A DNA stretch of 64,000 nt from Acetobacter sp. GTDB lineage: Bacteria; Pseudomonadota; Alphaproteobacteria; Acetobacterales; Acetobacteraceae. The position numbers and the translations under genes are program-made. The notes beneath the pieces were generated by a model. That model made no database searches. It was given only the letters and a program-made list of their open reading frames with translations, and was not told where the DNA came from. Below are positions 8,228 to 17,057 of this stretch, piece by piece (within the stretch, counting starts at the first letter, position 1; every line of letters begins with the position of its first letter). The stretch is taken from positions 1,116,001 to 1,180,000 of the forward strand of contig NZ_JAKVME010000001.1 of assembly GCF_022483985.1 (NCBI RefSeq). The letters run 5' to 3'.

Positions 8228-10639
8228 TTGCCCTTTCCCGCACTTCGTTCCGAGAGACAGCTTTCGCGTCGTTTGCGACGCCTGAGGGCTGCCCTTACGC
8301 GGCGGTCGGGAAGTGCCAGTCAGCGCTGTGACACGGTTCATATCGGCCACCGTTTCCTGTGGATGAGCCTCAGCCTCGGGTCCGTTGCGGCCTGCGGACT
8401 GGTCGGGCACAAGGCCCATGCCCAGTTCCGGCCCACTCCCATGCATTTCAATCCGGGCAGCAGCAATGCCGCCTCGAAAAATGAGCCCGCCACCTTTCAG
8501 GCGGATCATGTCAGCTACGACGATCATGCGGGCGTCGTGACATGGACGGGCAACGTGCAGGTCTGGCAGGCAGACCATATCCTGCGCGCCGACAAGATTA
8601 CCTATGACCGCAATACGGGCATCATCGCCGCAAGCGGAAGCGTCGCCTCCAGCCAGCCGGACGGTTCCGTGCTGTATTCCCACTATGCGGAGCTGAGCGG
8701 TGACATGCGCGACGGCATCATGACGCATGTGAATGCGACCATGGTGGACAACGCCAAGCTGGCGGCCAACGGCATGAGACGCACGGGCGGTAAGGTCAAT
8801 GACCTCACCAGAGCTGTCTACACGGCTTGCGAGATCTGCGCCAAAGACCCCACCCGCGCGCCGTTCTGGCAATTGCGCGCCTACTCAGCCACTCAGGACA
8901 CGGAACACCAGCAGATCGATTTCCGCGACACCTACATGGATATCTTAGGGGTGCCGGTCTTCTATATGCCCTTTTTCTCCATGACCGATCCATCGGCCAA
9001 ACGTCACAGTGGATTCCTGATTCCCGGCATCACGCCTCATGACCGTTATCTCGGGACCTATTTCACCGTCCCCTATTACTGGGTGATTGACGACTCATCA
9101 GATATGACGGTGAAGGGCCTGTTCTCGACCAAGACAGGTCCGCAGATTAGCGCCCTGTATCGCAAGGCTTTCAATTTCGGCTCGCTGCGGGTCATGGGCG
9201 GCCTCGCTTACGACACCCACAAATCCGGTGCTTATACCAACGGCTTCGGCGAATCTGTTGGTGCTCAGAATGACCACGGTATACAGGGTTACCTCTTTGC
9301 ACGCGGCATGTTCACCCTCACTCCCACATGGCGCGCCGGTTTCGATGGGCGCATCGCCACGGGAGCCAACTATATGCGTGACTATCGTGTGCCGGGCTAT
9401 GGCGGCGACACGCTCAACTCCAATGCCTATATCGAAGGCTTCGGCACCGGGGCCTATTCGAAGCTCGACGCCCAGTTCTATCAGGGCCTGAACCGGGGCG
9501 TCATCCGCAACAACGAACTCCCGTTCGTGCTGCCGCATTATGAATACAGCCTTGTCAATCAGCCGGATATTCTTGGTGGACGGCTGTCCGTCAACACCAA
9601 TGATTTTTACGTTTACCGTAATCAGGGCACGCGGGACCAGCGCGGCGAGGTCCAGTTGAACTGGGACCGGCCATTCCGCAGCAGTTGGGGCCAGAAGTTC
9701 CTCGTCACGGCGCGGCTGGATGGTATGCTGTATCATGCCTCCCAGCTCTATCAGCAGCCGAACTACTATAATTACATGAAGAGCACGACCGCGGGTCAGG
9801 TCGTGCCTACACTGGCGGCCAAGATGAACTGGCCGTTCGTCCGCCAGTTCATGAAGGGACACGGTAGCCAGATTCTGGAACCGATCGTGCAGGCGATCTA
9901 CGCTCCCAATCAGGGAGGTGGCGTCGACCGTCGTCTGCCCAACGAAGACAGTCTGAACTACGAATTTACCGACTCTACGCTTTTCGCCCTGAACCGCTAT
10001 CAGGGAACGGACCGGATCGACGGCGGTCTGCGCGCCAATGTCGGCGTCCATGGCAACTGGACATGGAACGGCCACGTGGTGGACGTGCTGGTCGGTGAAA
10101 GCTTCCAGCAGCACGTCCAACATGACCGCCTGCCCTATTCCGGCCTTGACCACCACCTTTCGGATGTCGTGGCCCGTGCGCGCATTGACCCGGTCAGCTA
10201 CTTTGGCGTTACCGGGCGCACACGCATTGATCCCTACACGGGTCGCGTGAATTTCGCAGACGCACTGTTCAACGTGAATCTGCCTCACGTCGGCATTTTC
10301 GGTGGATATGTCCGCGAGCCTGTCACCCCGTTCTATTATTACGTCAACGACTTCCGGAACGGTGGCTCTCCGCCCTCGCTCTATTACGCCCCCACAAACG
10401 AGCTGAGCGGCGGCGCCTCCGCCAACTGGCGGAACTGGCATGGCTCGTTTTTTGTCCGCCGCGCTCTATCGCGGCACAAATTCTCAACGGTTGGCGGCAC
10501 TATCGGCTACATGAATGACTGCTTCGGGCTCGATCTGATGTATATGAAGCAGTACACAAAGATTGGCGGTCAGCAGCGCTATTCGACCGTGCTGTTCACA
10601 CTGACGCTCAAGACAATCGGCGCTTTCGGTATCAAATAA
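8228..10639 (+). CDS. lptD: LPS-assembly outer-membrane protein LptD
   Basis: The outer-membrane translocon that inserts LPS into the outer leaflet with LptE. An N-terminal signal region (cleavage expected near KAHAQ, about residue 66) is followed by an OstA-like jellyroll (about residues 88-190, FQADHVSYDDHAGVVTW). A large C-terminal beta-barrel runs to residue 803. Cys201 and Cys204 (ACEIC) and a C-terminal Cys in NDCFG are candidates for the disulfides that mature LptD requires. The start is a TTG immediately after the lptG stop. An internal ATG at 8363 (MSLSLGS) would give a shorter signal peptide and is a serious alternative. Confidence 0.92.
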   Translation: MPFPALRSERQLSRRLRRLRAALTRRSGSASQRCDTVHIGHRFLWMSLSLGSVAACGLVGHKAHAQFRPTPMHFNPGSSNAASKNEPATFQADHVSYDDHAGVVTWTGNVQVWQADHILRADKITYDRNTGIIAASGSVASSQPDGSVLYSHYAELSGDMRDGIMTHVNATMVDNAKLAANGMRRTGGKVNDLTRAVYTACEICAKDPTRAPFWQLRAYSATQDTEHQQIDFRDTYMDILGVPVFYMPFFSMTDPSAKRHSGFLIPGITPHDRYLGTYFTVPYYWVIDDSSDMTVKGLFSTKTGPQISALYRKAFNFGSLRVMGGLAYDTHKSGAYTNGFGESVGAQNDHGIQGYLFARGMFTLTPTWRAGFDGRIATGANYMRDYRVPGYGGDTLNSNAYIEGFGTGAYSKLDAQFYQGLNRGVIRNNELPFVLPHYEYSLVNQPDILGGRLSVNTNDFYVYRNQGTRDQRGEVQLNWDRPFRSSWGQKFLVTARLDGMLYHASQLYQQPNYYNYMKSTTAGQVVPTLAAKMNWPFVRQFMKGHGSQILEPIVQAIYAPNQGGGVDRRLPNEDSLNYEFTDSTLFALNRYQGTDRIDGGLRANVGVHGNWTWNGHVVDVLVGESFQQHVQHDRLPYSGLDHHLSDVVARARIDPVSYFGVTGRTRIDPYTGRVNFADALFNVNLPHVGIFGGYVREPVTPFYYYVNDFRNGGSPPSLYYAPTNELSGGASANWRNWHGSFFVRRALSRHKFSTVGGTIGYMNDCFGLDLMYMKQYTKIGGQQRYSTVLFTLTLKTIGAFGIK

Positions 10640-10687
10640 ATCATGAACCTTCCGCGGGATCGTTCAGGTCCACTTCAAAAATTCATG

Positions 10688-10716
10688 CGATTGGATAACA
10701 ATGCGATTTCCAATCG
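10688..10716. promoter_or_regulatory. Inverted repeat upstream of the preferred surA start
   Basis: CGATTGGA, 13 nt, then TCCAATCG: an 8+8 bp perfect inverted repeat in the 99-nt gap created when surA is started at 10739. It shares the 11-mer GATTGGATAAC with the palindrome upstream of lptF. It may be a common operator or mark an internal promoter; no T-run follows. Confidence 0.4.
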
Positions 10717-10738
10717 ATCAGGCGAGAGACCAAGCTGT

Positions 10739-12154
10739 ATGCGACTGAGCCTTTCCGTGACAGGTTCCGCCCTGGCCCTTGTAGTCGCGCTGGGTTCTTT
10801 CACCAGTCTGCCTGCTCAGGCAGCGAATCTGCGCCATCATCACCAGCAGGCGCCTCAGGATGATTCCTCCGCGCCAGCCTCCGAGCAGGAAGAGGCCGGT
10901 TCCACCGAAACATCCGAGGCGCCACGGCTGGAGCCTCTGGGCGGCAAGCAGGACACCATCATCGCCGTGATCAACGGCCAGCCGCTGACCCAGCGCGACG
11001 TTGACAACCGTGGACGTCTGTTCGTGCTGTCCACCGGCCTGCCGCTGAGCGAAGACATCATGCAGCGGCTACGGCCGCAGATCGTGCGCCAGCTTATCGA
11101 CGAGCGCCTGCGCACGCAGGAAATCCTCTCACGCCATATCAATGTCTCGCCGGAACAGATTGCGGACGCCATCACCAATATCGAGAAGCGCAACGGCATG
11201 GAGCCCAACATGCTGCGCAACCATCTGGCGAAGGATGGGGTTTCCCTGACAACATTGATCGACCAGATCCGTGTGCAGATCGGCTGGATGCAGGTTCTTC
11301 GGCAGGAACTCGGGTCAAGATCCCGCATGACCTCGCTTGAAATCGCCCAGCGGCAGGAAGCGCTGGGCAAGCAGCAGGGCCGACCGGAATATCTCATCAG
11401 CGAGATTTTCGTTCCGGTCGCCGATCCGCGTCACAGCGAAAACGAGCTGAAATTTACCGAGACCATCATCCAGCAGCTTCGTCGCGGCGCGCCCTTCCCG
11501 ATTGTCGCGGCGCAGTTCTCGCAGGCGCAGAGCGCGCTTGACGGCGGATCAATGGGCTGGGTTCAGGAAGACAGTCTTGACCCCGAAGTCGTGGCGATGG
11601 TGCGACAGATGCCCGAAGAGGCGATTTCAAATCCCATCAAGGTTGCAGGCGGCTATGTGATTGCCACTGTTCTGGGAAAGCGGATCATCGGCCAGCAGCC
11701 CGGAACACTGCTCGATACGCGACAGGCTTTCCTGCCGTTCGGCACGCCCCTGAACCCGCAGGCTCCCACCGAACAGCAGCGTCAGACGCTCGAAAAGGCC
11801 GTAAAGCTCAGCCAGACAGCGCATTCCTGCGAGGATCTCGCCGCCGCCAACAAGCAGTTTGGCGAGGTCCGTCCTTCCAACCCCGGCGAGTTGCAGCTTG
11901 AGCGGCTTAACCCCCAGATGCAGCAGATTCTCGCCGGATTGCCAGTCGGCAAAGCCACAAGGCCTCTGGTCTCTCAGGAGGGTATCGACATCCTGATGGT
12001 CTGCGGCAAGAAGACCAAGAACTTCGCGGACCGTTCCCCCAGCGAAATCGCGGATCAATTGCTCAATGAACGTGTCGAGCAGACTGCCCGCCAGCTTGAC
12101 CGTGACCTGCATCGCCGCGCCGTCATCGACATGCGGACGACGATGGCTCCCTGA
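10739..12154 (+). CDS. surA: Periplasmic chaperone/peptidyl-prolyl isomerase SurA
   Basis: A periplasmic chaperone that escorts outer-membrane proteins, including LptD, to the BAM complex. A cleavable signal peptide (RLSLSVTGSALALV, cleavage near PAQAA) is followed by the helical SurA N-terminal domain (INGQPLTQRDVDNR onward). A parvulin domain follows (from EYLISEIFVPV to GGYVIATVLGKR), then a degenerate second repeat. ATG 10739 gives a canonical signal peptide and 471 residues. The frame is open to an ATG at 10643, which would add 32 atypical residues. It lies after lptD and only 3 nt before rsmA. Confidence 0.9.
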   Translation: MRLSLSVTGSALALVVALGSFTSLPAQAANLRHHHQQAPQDDSSAPASEQEEAGSTETSEAPRLEPLGGKQDTIIAVINGQPLTQRDVDNRGRLFVLSTGLPLSEDIMQRLRPQIVRQLIDERLRTQEILSRHINVSPEQIADAITNIEKRNGMEPNMLRNHLAKDGVSLTTLIDQIRVQIGWMQVLRQELGSRSRMTSLEIAQRQEALGKQQGRPEYLISEIFVPVADPRHSENELKFTETIIQQLRRGAPFPIVAAQFSQAQSALDGGSMGWVQEDSLDPEVVAMVRQMPEEAISNPIKVAGGYVIATVLGKRIIGQQPGTLLDTRQAFLPFGTPLNPQAPTEQQRQTLEKAVKLSQTAHSCEDLAAANKQFGEVRPSNPGELQLERLNPQMQQILAGLPVGKATRPLVSQEGIDILMVCGKKTKNFADRSPSEIADQLLNERVEQTARQLDRDLHRRAVIDMRTTMAP

Positions 12155-12157
12155 TCA

Positions 12158-13003
12158 GTGACAAGCCCTTCTTTCCGGGAGCCGCTGGCTTCCGTCATCA
12201 ACCGTCATAACCTTGCGGCTCGCCATTCACTGGGTCAGCACTTCCTGCTCGATCCCGGCATCACCGGGCGGATTGTGGAACTGTCAGGCCCTCTCGATGG
12301 CCGGCATGTTGTGGAAGTCGGACCCGGACCCGGTGGCCTTACAAGAGCCCTGCTCGACAGCCCTGCCGCCTCCATCGCGGCGGTTGAGGTCGATGCGCGC
12401 GCAATCGGTATTCTGGAAGAACTAGTTGCAGAGGCTCCACACCGACTGAAAATCGTTGAAGCCGACGCGACGACGCTCGACCTTTCGACACTCTGCCCGG
12501 CTCCCCGTCGGATTGTGGCCAATCTTCCCTACAATGTCGCAACGCCCCTTCTGATCGGCTGGCTTCGACAGGCGGCGCAATGGGAGCGGCTGACGCTGAT
12601 GTTCCAGCTTGAGGTCGCCGAACGGATTTGCGCGGAACCGGGAAGCGAGCATTACGGCCGACTGGGAGTGATTTCCCAGTGGTCCGCAACCTGTTCACAG
12701 GTCATGCGTCTGCCACCGGGCGCTTTTTCACCTCCCCCTAAAGTCTGGTCTTCCGTCGTGGAAATCACGCCTCACGCGGAGCAGCCCGCTCCCGAGCTGT
12801 TTCGCGCCATGGAAAGCGTGACGGCGGCGGCTTTTGGTCAGCGTCGCAAGATGCTGCGTGGCTCGCTCAAAGGGATCGGCGGGGAGCGTCTCCTTCAGGC
12901 CGCCGGAATTGATGGTTCCCGTCGGGCGGAAACACTGGATATCGCGGAATTCGATCGTCTGGCGCGATGCTTTCTGGAGACCACACCGTCCGGAAAACGC
13001 TGA
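12158..13003 (+). CDS. rsmA: 16S rRNA dimethyladenosine transferase RsmA (KsgA)
   Basis: Dimethylates two adjacent adenosines in the 3'-terminal hairpin of 16S rRNA during small-subunit maturation, using S-adenosylmethionine. The 281-residue protein contains the N-terminal GQHFLLDP element, SAM motif I (VEVGPGPGGLT), the catalytic motif NLPYN, and the C-terminal helical region with FGQRRKMLRGSL. The start is GTG at 12158. In many alphaproteobacteria pdxA lies between surA and rsmA; here it is absent and the two genes are nearly contiguous. Confidence 0.94.
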   Translation: MTSPSFREPLASVINRHNLAARHSLGQHFLLDPGITGRIVELSGPLDGRHVVEVGPGPGGLTRALLDSPAASIAAVEVDARAIGILEELVAEAPHRLKIVEADATTLDLSTLCPAPRRIVANLPYNVATPLLIGWLRQAAQWERLTLMFQLEVAERICAEPGSEHYGRLGVISQWSATCSQVMRLPPGAFSPPPKVWSSVVEITPHAEQPAPELFRAMESVTAAAFGQRRKMLRGSLKGIGGERLLQAAGIDGSRRAETLDIAEFDRLARCFLETTPSGKR

Positions 13004-13072
13004 TCGCAACAACGTCGGTTGCATTTTTCCGGATAGCGGAGCGATGCTCATCTCCAGCGTCATGGCGGGAGA

Positions 13073-14047
13073 ATGTCCGTGTCTTTCTGGTTCAATAAAA
13101 AACCGAAAATCGTCATCGCCCATTCGTCGTTCGATATCAAGTCACTGGTGGATGCGTGGGATGAGCCAGCCGACTGTATCTGGGCAAAAAACAAGGCGGA
13201 TCTCGTCCCCGCATTGAGTGATGCAGATATTCTGGTCACGATGACGCTCTGGGAACCTCGCTATCTGGCGCTTGCTCCTCAGTTGAAACTGCTCCAGACC
13301 ATGACATCGGGCGTAGAACAGTACGACACGGAGGCGTTTAGACAACGTGGCGTGCATCTTGCGAGTGCCCGAGGCGTCAACGCCAATGCAGTCGCTGAAC
13401 ACGCTGTTGCCCTGATGTTCAGCCATGCCCGGAGATTGTGGGAAGCCAGAGACGACCAGAGACAGTCTTTCTGGCGCAAACTCACCCGCAATCCCGTTGA
13501 ACGACGCCATGAGGTCTCCGGAACCCATGTCGTGATTGTCGGATTTGGCGCCATAGGTGAGAGGTTGGCAACAGTATGCCTTGCCCTTGGCCAGACCGTC
13601 ACTGTCGTCCGGAAGAATGTGACCGCCGGGAGCGATCTCCCCATCACGGCTATCGCGGATGACCAGTTCCCGGAGGCGGCAGGCAGTGCGGATTACCTGA
13701 TCCTCGCCTGCCCGGCGACACCTGAAACCCGCGGTTTGGTTGACGCCAGTGTACTGAGCAGGATGAAACCCACAGCCTGCCTGATCAACGTCGCACGAGG
13801 TTCAGTGATTGTGGAAACTGACCTGATCGCAGCCCTGCAGCGGGGACAGATTGGCATGGCGGCTCTGGACACTTTCGAACAGGAGCCACTCCCAGAAACA
13901 TCCCCGCTCTGGTCGATGCCGAACGTGCTGATCACGCCTCATGCCGCCGGTGACACTGTCGCTTACGAAAGCCGTGTTGCGGATATTCTGCATGAAAACG
14001 TCAGACGTCTGGAAGGAGGCAAAACGCTTCTCAACCAGATTGTCTGA
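13073..14047 (+). CDS. D-2-hydroxyacid dehydrogenase family protein
   Basis: NAD(P)-dependent oxidoreductase of the D-isomer-specific 2-hydroxyacid dehydrogenase family, reducing 2-keto acids or the reverse. A catalytic N-terminal half precedes a Rossmann domain with VGFGAIGERL (GxGxxG). The conserved Arg lies in VARGSVI, the Glu in DTFEQEPLP and the catalytic His in ITPHAAG. At 324 residues it matches the family. The specific substrate cannot be inferred. It follows rsmA by 69 nt on the same strand and may be cotranscribed or independent; its C-terminal neighbour rlmE converges on it. Confidence 0.85.
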   Translation: MSVSFWFNKKPKIVIAHSSFDIKSLVDAWDEPADCIWAKNKADLVPALSDADILVTMTLWEPRYLALAPQLKLLQTMTSGVEQYDTEAFRQRGVHLASARGVNANAVAEHAVALMFSHARRLWEARDDQRQSFWRKLTRNPVERRHEVSGTHVVIVGFGAIGERLATVCLALGQTVTVVRKNVTAGSDLPITAIADDQFPEAAGSADYLILACPATPETRGLVDASVLSRMKPTACLINVARGSVIVETDLIAALQRGQIGMAALDTFEQEPLPETSPLWSMPNVLITPHAAGDTVAYESRVADILHENVRRLEGGKTLLNQIV

Positions 14048-14136
14048 GTTCTTGAAGAACATAGTGCTTTGGAACTACTGAGATTTGCCTTTCCTTCTGT
14101 TCAGGCAGGACAGAAGGAAAACAATTTCAAATTACG

Positions 14137-14964
14137 TCAGCGCCGTTCGTTCTGCTCGGCCCTGACTTCCGCCAGCCGTTCAGAGCGAAACCCTGTCGCC
14201 ACAACGTACAGCTCACTGGAATCCTTGCGGCTTGCCGGTGGCTTGACGTGACGGACGGACGCGAAGAGTTTTTTCATCGGCTCAAGCATCTGCTTCTCTG
14301 AACCGCCCTGAAAGACCTTTGCGATAAAACCGCCGCCTTCCGCCAGAACATCGAACGCAAAATCCAGCGCCCCTTCCGCCAGACCGATGATTCTCATGTG
14401 ATCTGTCGGGGCATGACCTGTCGTATTGGGAGCCATATCGGAAAGAACGAGGTCAGCCTTTCCGCCAAGCATCCCGATCAGACGATCGGGAAGCGCCGGA
14501 TCGGTAAAATCCCCCTCAATGATTTCCGCACCGGCAACAGGATCGACCGGCAGCAGATCGACACCGATCACATGCGAAGCACCACGCTTGACCGCAACCT
14601 GCGTCCAGCCGCCCGGTGCCGCACCGAGATCAACCACACGCTGGCCGGGTTTGATAAGATGGAAGCGGTCGTCAATTTCAATGAGCTTGAATGCAGCGCG
14701 GGAACGCCATCCCTGCTTATGCGCAGCCGCCACATAGGGATCGTTGAGCTGACGCGCCAACCAGCGTTGCTGCGCTGTCGTTTTTCCACGGGTTTTTTTC
14801 AGAGTCACCGTTTTTGAACGAACCGAACGCGCGGCAAGACTGTCGGACTCGCTGTCCTTGCCTCCCGGAGTGGCTGTCACTCTGACGGCGCGGCGACCCG
14901 GCACACGGGATGCCTGCGCCGAGGCGCGTTTGGTAGGGCCTGATGGTGGAGTTTTCGATGTCAC
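14137..14964 (-). CDS. rlmE: 23S rRNA 2'-O-methyltransferase RlmE (FtsJ/RrmJ)
   Basis: Methylates the 2'-OH of a U in the A-loop of 23S rRNA. The core has the SAM motif VDLGAAPGGWTQVA and the K-D-K-E catalytic set: Lys in RSRAAFKL, Asp in LSDMAPNTTGH, Lys in GFIAKVFQGG, Glu in SSELYVVATG. An N-terminal extension of about 60 basic, Ser/Thr-rich residues is unusual against the 209-residue E. coli enzyme but common in alphaproteobacteria. It follows ppx by 53 nt on the same strand, so the two are probably cotranscribed. Confidence 0.93.
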   Translation of the reverse strand: MTSKTPPSGPTKRASAQASRVPGRRAVRVTATPGGKDSESDSLAARSVRSKTVTLKKTRGKTTAQQRWLARQLNDPYVAAAHKQGWRSRAAFKLIEIDDRFHLIKPGQRVVDLGAAPGGWTQVAVKRGASHVIGVDLLPVDPVAGAEIIEGDFTDPALPDRLIGMLGGKADLVLSDMAPNTTGHAPTDHMRIIGLAEGALDFAFDVLAEGGGFIAKVFQGGSEKQMLEPMKKLFASVRHVKPPASRKDSSELYVVATGFRSERLAEVRAEQNERR

Positions 14965-15017
14965 GTCTGACTGTACTTTACTTGTTGGACTTTAACTGGA
15001 TCGAGCCGACTGAAACG

Positions 15018-16286
15018 TCAGTCAGGTGCAACCGGACGCTCACCGGCGCGCCTCACATGCGGCCAGGGCTGGCCAGAATGCAGACCGCCGCTTTCCTCGC
15101 GCATCATACGCAGAAGCAGTCCGTCACGCAGCCCCCGGTCCGCTACTACGACGCTGGCGGGCCAGAGTGAGAGAAAGGCCTCAAAGATAGCACAGCCGGG
15201 CATGACATAGGTTGCCCGTTCGGAACCGATGCACGGATGAACCCTCATCCCCTCCATCCCCATCCGGTGGAGGCGACCGATAGCGCGTCTGGCATTATCC
15301 GGCTGAAGCCGATAACCATCAACGGCCTGTCGGATGTAACGCGGCAGATCCAGATCCAGACTGGCGAGTGTTGTGACAGTGCCGCTTGTTCCCACAACGC
15401 GCACCCTGTCTTCCGCGATGTAACGACGAATCTGATGCGTCTGTTCGAACGCAGCCAGACTCTCACTCACCACATCGAGCATCGCCCGGTAGGTGCCGGG
15501 ACGACGATGGGGGAACTGCTCAGCGAGCGTGATGACACCAATAGGCAGGCTGACATAGCCGACGAGCGTATATTTCCGCGAGGCCTGATCCAACTGCATC
15601 CACGCGATTTCCGTCGACCCACCCCCTACATCGAGCAGAAGCCCCCAGTCCTGTTCAGGCTGGGCGTCTTTCGCGAGATCGGAAGAGCGTTTCCACACAG
15701 GATCAAAAAGCAGAGCCGAACAGCTCTCTACGGCCAGCTCCGCTTCTTCCTTGCCGGAGATGATCTCAAATTCGAAACCGGTTTCCTTTCGGATGCGCTC
15801 GACAAAGGCCTGCCCGTTACGGGCGCGACGACAGGCTTCTGTCGCCACGGCCCGCAGGCGGATGGGACGATGACGTCCGAGTCTGTCCACACATGTATGC
15901 AACGCCTCAAGGGTGCGATTCATTGCATCGGCATTCAGCTCGCCTGTCAGTTGCAAGCCCTCGCCAAGACGAACGATACGGCTGTAACTGTCAAGCACGC
16001 GAAAGCCTCCTTCCGTACGGGAGGCGACCATGAGACGGCAGTTGTTGGTTCCCAGATCCAGCGCGGCGCAGAACCCGGCCTGCTCCCATCTTCCCTGACG
16101 GCTTTCCGACGCAACACCGGCTAATGGCGCTGTTCCACCAAGCTGGCTGGGCAATCCGTCAGCGGAGAGACCGGCAGCAGGAACACCTACGGCTCTGTCA
16201 ATTTTGGGCAGGGCTGGAAAAATTGGCGCTGGAGAATGAGTATCGAGCGCCTTCTGGCCTTGGAGCCAGGCGCCTGTGAGGTCCAT
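15018..16286 (-). CDS. ppx: Ppx/GppA-family phosphatase (exopolyphosphatase or pppGppase)
   Basis: Hydrolyses terminal phosphate from polyphosphate or guanosine pentaphosphate. It has the actin-fold ATPase signatures: the phosphate-1 motif LDLGTNNCRLMVA, the GKEEAELAV segment, the phosphate-2 motif LLDVGGGSTEIAW, and GTSGTVTTLASL. At 422 residues it carries a roughly 70-residue N-terminal extension rich in Ala/Pro/Gly with no family similarity, so a later start cannot be excluded. It lacks the long C-terminal HD domain of E. coli Ppx. The polyphosphate kinase gene is also in this window, about 24 kb away, giving both sides of polyphosphate turnover. Confidence 0.87.
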   Translation of the reverse strand: MDLTGAWLQGQKALDTHSPAPIFPALPKIDRAVGVPAAGLSADGLPSQLGGTAPLAGVASESRQGRWEQAGFCAALDLGTNNCRLMVASRTEGGFRVLDSYSRIVRLGEGLQLTGELNADAMNRTLEALHTCVDRLGRHRPIRLRAVATEACRRARNGQAFVERIRKETGFEFEIISGKEEAELAVESCSALLFDPVWKRSSDLAKDAQPEQDWGLLLDVGGGSTEIAWMQLDQASRKYTLVGYVSLPIGVITLAEQFPHRRPGTYRAMLDVVSESLAAFEQTHQIRRYIAEDRVRVVGTSGTVTTLASLDLDLPRYIRQAVDGYRLQPDNARRAIGRLHRMGMEGMRVHPCIGSERATYVMPGCAIFEAFLSLWPASVVVADRGLRDGLLLRMMREESGGLHSGQPWPHVRRAGERPVAPD

Positions 16287-16398
16287 CGTCTGGTTCCTTT
16301 TGTGACAAAGGTTGAGGCAAATTTAAGACACTATTTCAGGAAACAAACCGCTCGGGCAAGCAAAAATTTTTCGGACCATATAAAATGGACAAAAGGGG

Positions 16399-16426
16399 TT
16401 GTGCCGCCAAAAATGCGATGCTATTA
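16399..16426 (+). promoter_or_regulatory. Putative promoter of tRNA-Gln
   Basis: A -35-like TTGTGC (16399-16404) and a -10-like CTATTA (16421-16426) are separated by 16 nt. A GC-rich discriminator GCCCGCTC follows, as is common at stable-RNA promoters. It lies about 50 nt before the mature tRNA 5' end. Confidence 0.5.
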
Positions 16427-16477
16427 GCCCGCTCACACCGACGGAACACGGCCCTAAGACTGAGTTCTGGTCCCTGC

Positions 16478-16551
16478 TGGGGGATAGTTTAGCGGTAGAA
16501 CTACCGGCTCTGACCCGGTCAGCCCTGGTTCGAATCCAGGTCCCCCAGCCA
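16478..16551 (+). tRNA. tRNA-Gln (anticodon CTG), CCA encoded
   Basis: The full cloverleaf can be drawn. The acceptor stem is TGGGGGA/TCCCCCA with discriminator G and encoded CCA. There is a D arm with AGCGGTAGAA, an anticodon stem ACCGG/CCGGT around the loop CTCTGAC (anticodon CTG), and a T arm with CCTGG-TTCGAAT-CCAGG. It reads CAG codons. Confidence 0.95.
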
Positions 16552-16642
16552 TTTCTCTCCAGAACCAATTAAAATTGTTACCTTAAATCTTTCTCTCATT
16601 GAGAGTCGATTAGAAAACTTCTCCAATCAAGTTGAAGTTTGA

Positions 16643-16822
16643 TGCTCACAGGGATTCAGGGAGCGTGGCATTTTCGTCGTGCCGTTCCTCTCATGGTCCG
16701 CACATCACCTAAAAACAGAAAATCTGGTTTTCGATGAGACCACCAGTCGGGTTATGACCACCGCTCGGGCTGGCATGGTCTATGAAGTGGCGGAGCAGAT
16801 TTTTCAGGATTATCGGAAGTGA
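16643..16822 (+). pseudogene. Startless C-terminal coding relic
   Basis: A 59-codon open stretch without a usable start reads like the end of a real protein (FVVPFLSWSAHH, then GMVYEVAEQIFQDYRK and a stop). A stop closes the same frame immediately upstream at 16640-16642. I do not recognise the family. It is probably a fragment left by deletion next to the tRNA gene, although chance coding cannot be excluded. Confidence 0.3.
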
Positions 16823-16963
16823 GGAACACATCCGCACTCTGTGAAAATGCTCTCACGACATCGGATAGGATTATCTCTGGTATGGACAACCTGTTTCAGG
16901 AAACAGTTCCGGAAATTTCAGCCAGCACATATGTACAATAGGCAACGAAATCAGAAAATAGTA

Positions 16964-17000
16964 GTCCGACCGCCACAGGTTACACCTACGACGGTCGGAC
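16964..17000 (-). terminator. Hairpin terminator downstream of the MauG gene
   Basis: GTCCGACCG/CGGTCGGAC forms a 9-bp stem enclosing a second small stem (AGGT/ACCT). It lies about 58 nt past the MauG stop. On the minus strand it is followed by a modestly T-rich stretch (TACTATTTTCTG). Confidence 0.55.
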
Positions 17001-17057
17001 CGAAATCAATATGCCCTAAATGATTTTTATAAAATATCTATATATAATAACAACAAA

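Larger units (their letters stand above)
16552..17057. other. Intergenic stretch after tRNA-Gln
   Basis: No intact gene. It contains a short tail-like coding relic (16643-16822), a 7+7 bp palindrome (CTGTTTC-AG-GAAACAG, 16891-16906) and the terminator-like hairpin of the minus-strand phosphoesterase/MauG operon (16964-17000). Confidence 0.6.

Noticed and set aside
9098..10441. A 447-codon open frame antisense to lptD
   Set aside because: Shadow of the lptD beta-barrel; no recognisable protein features.
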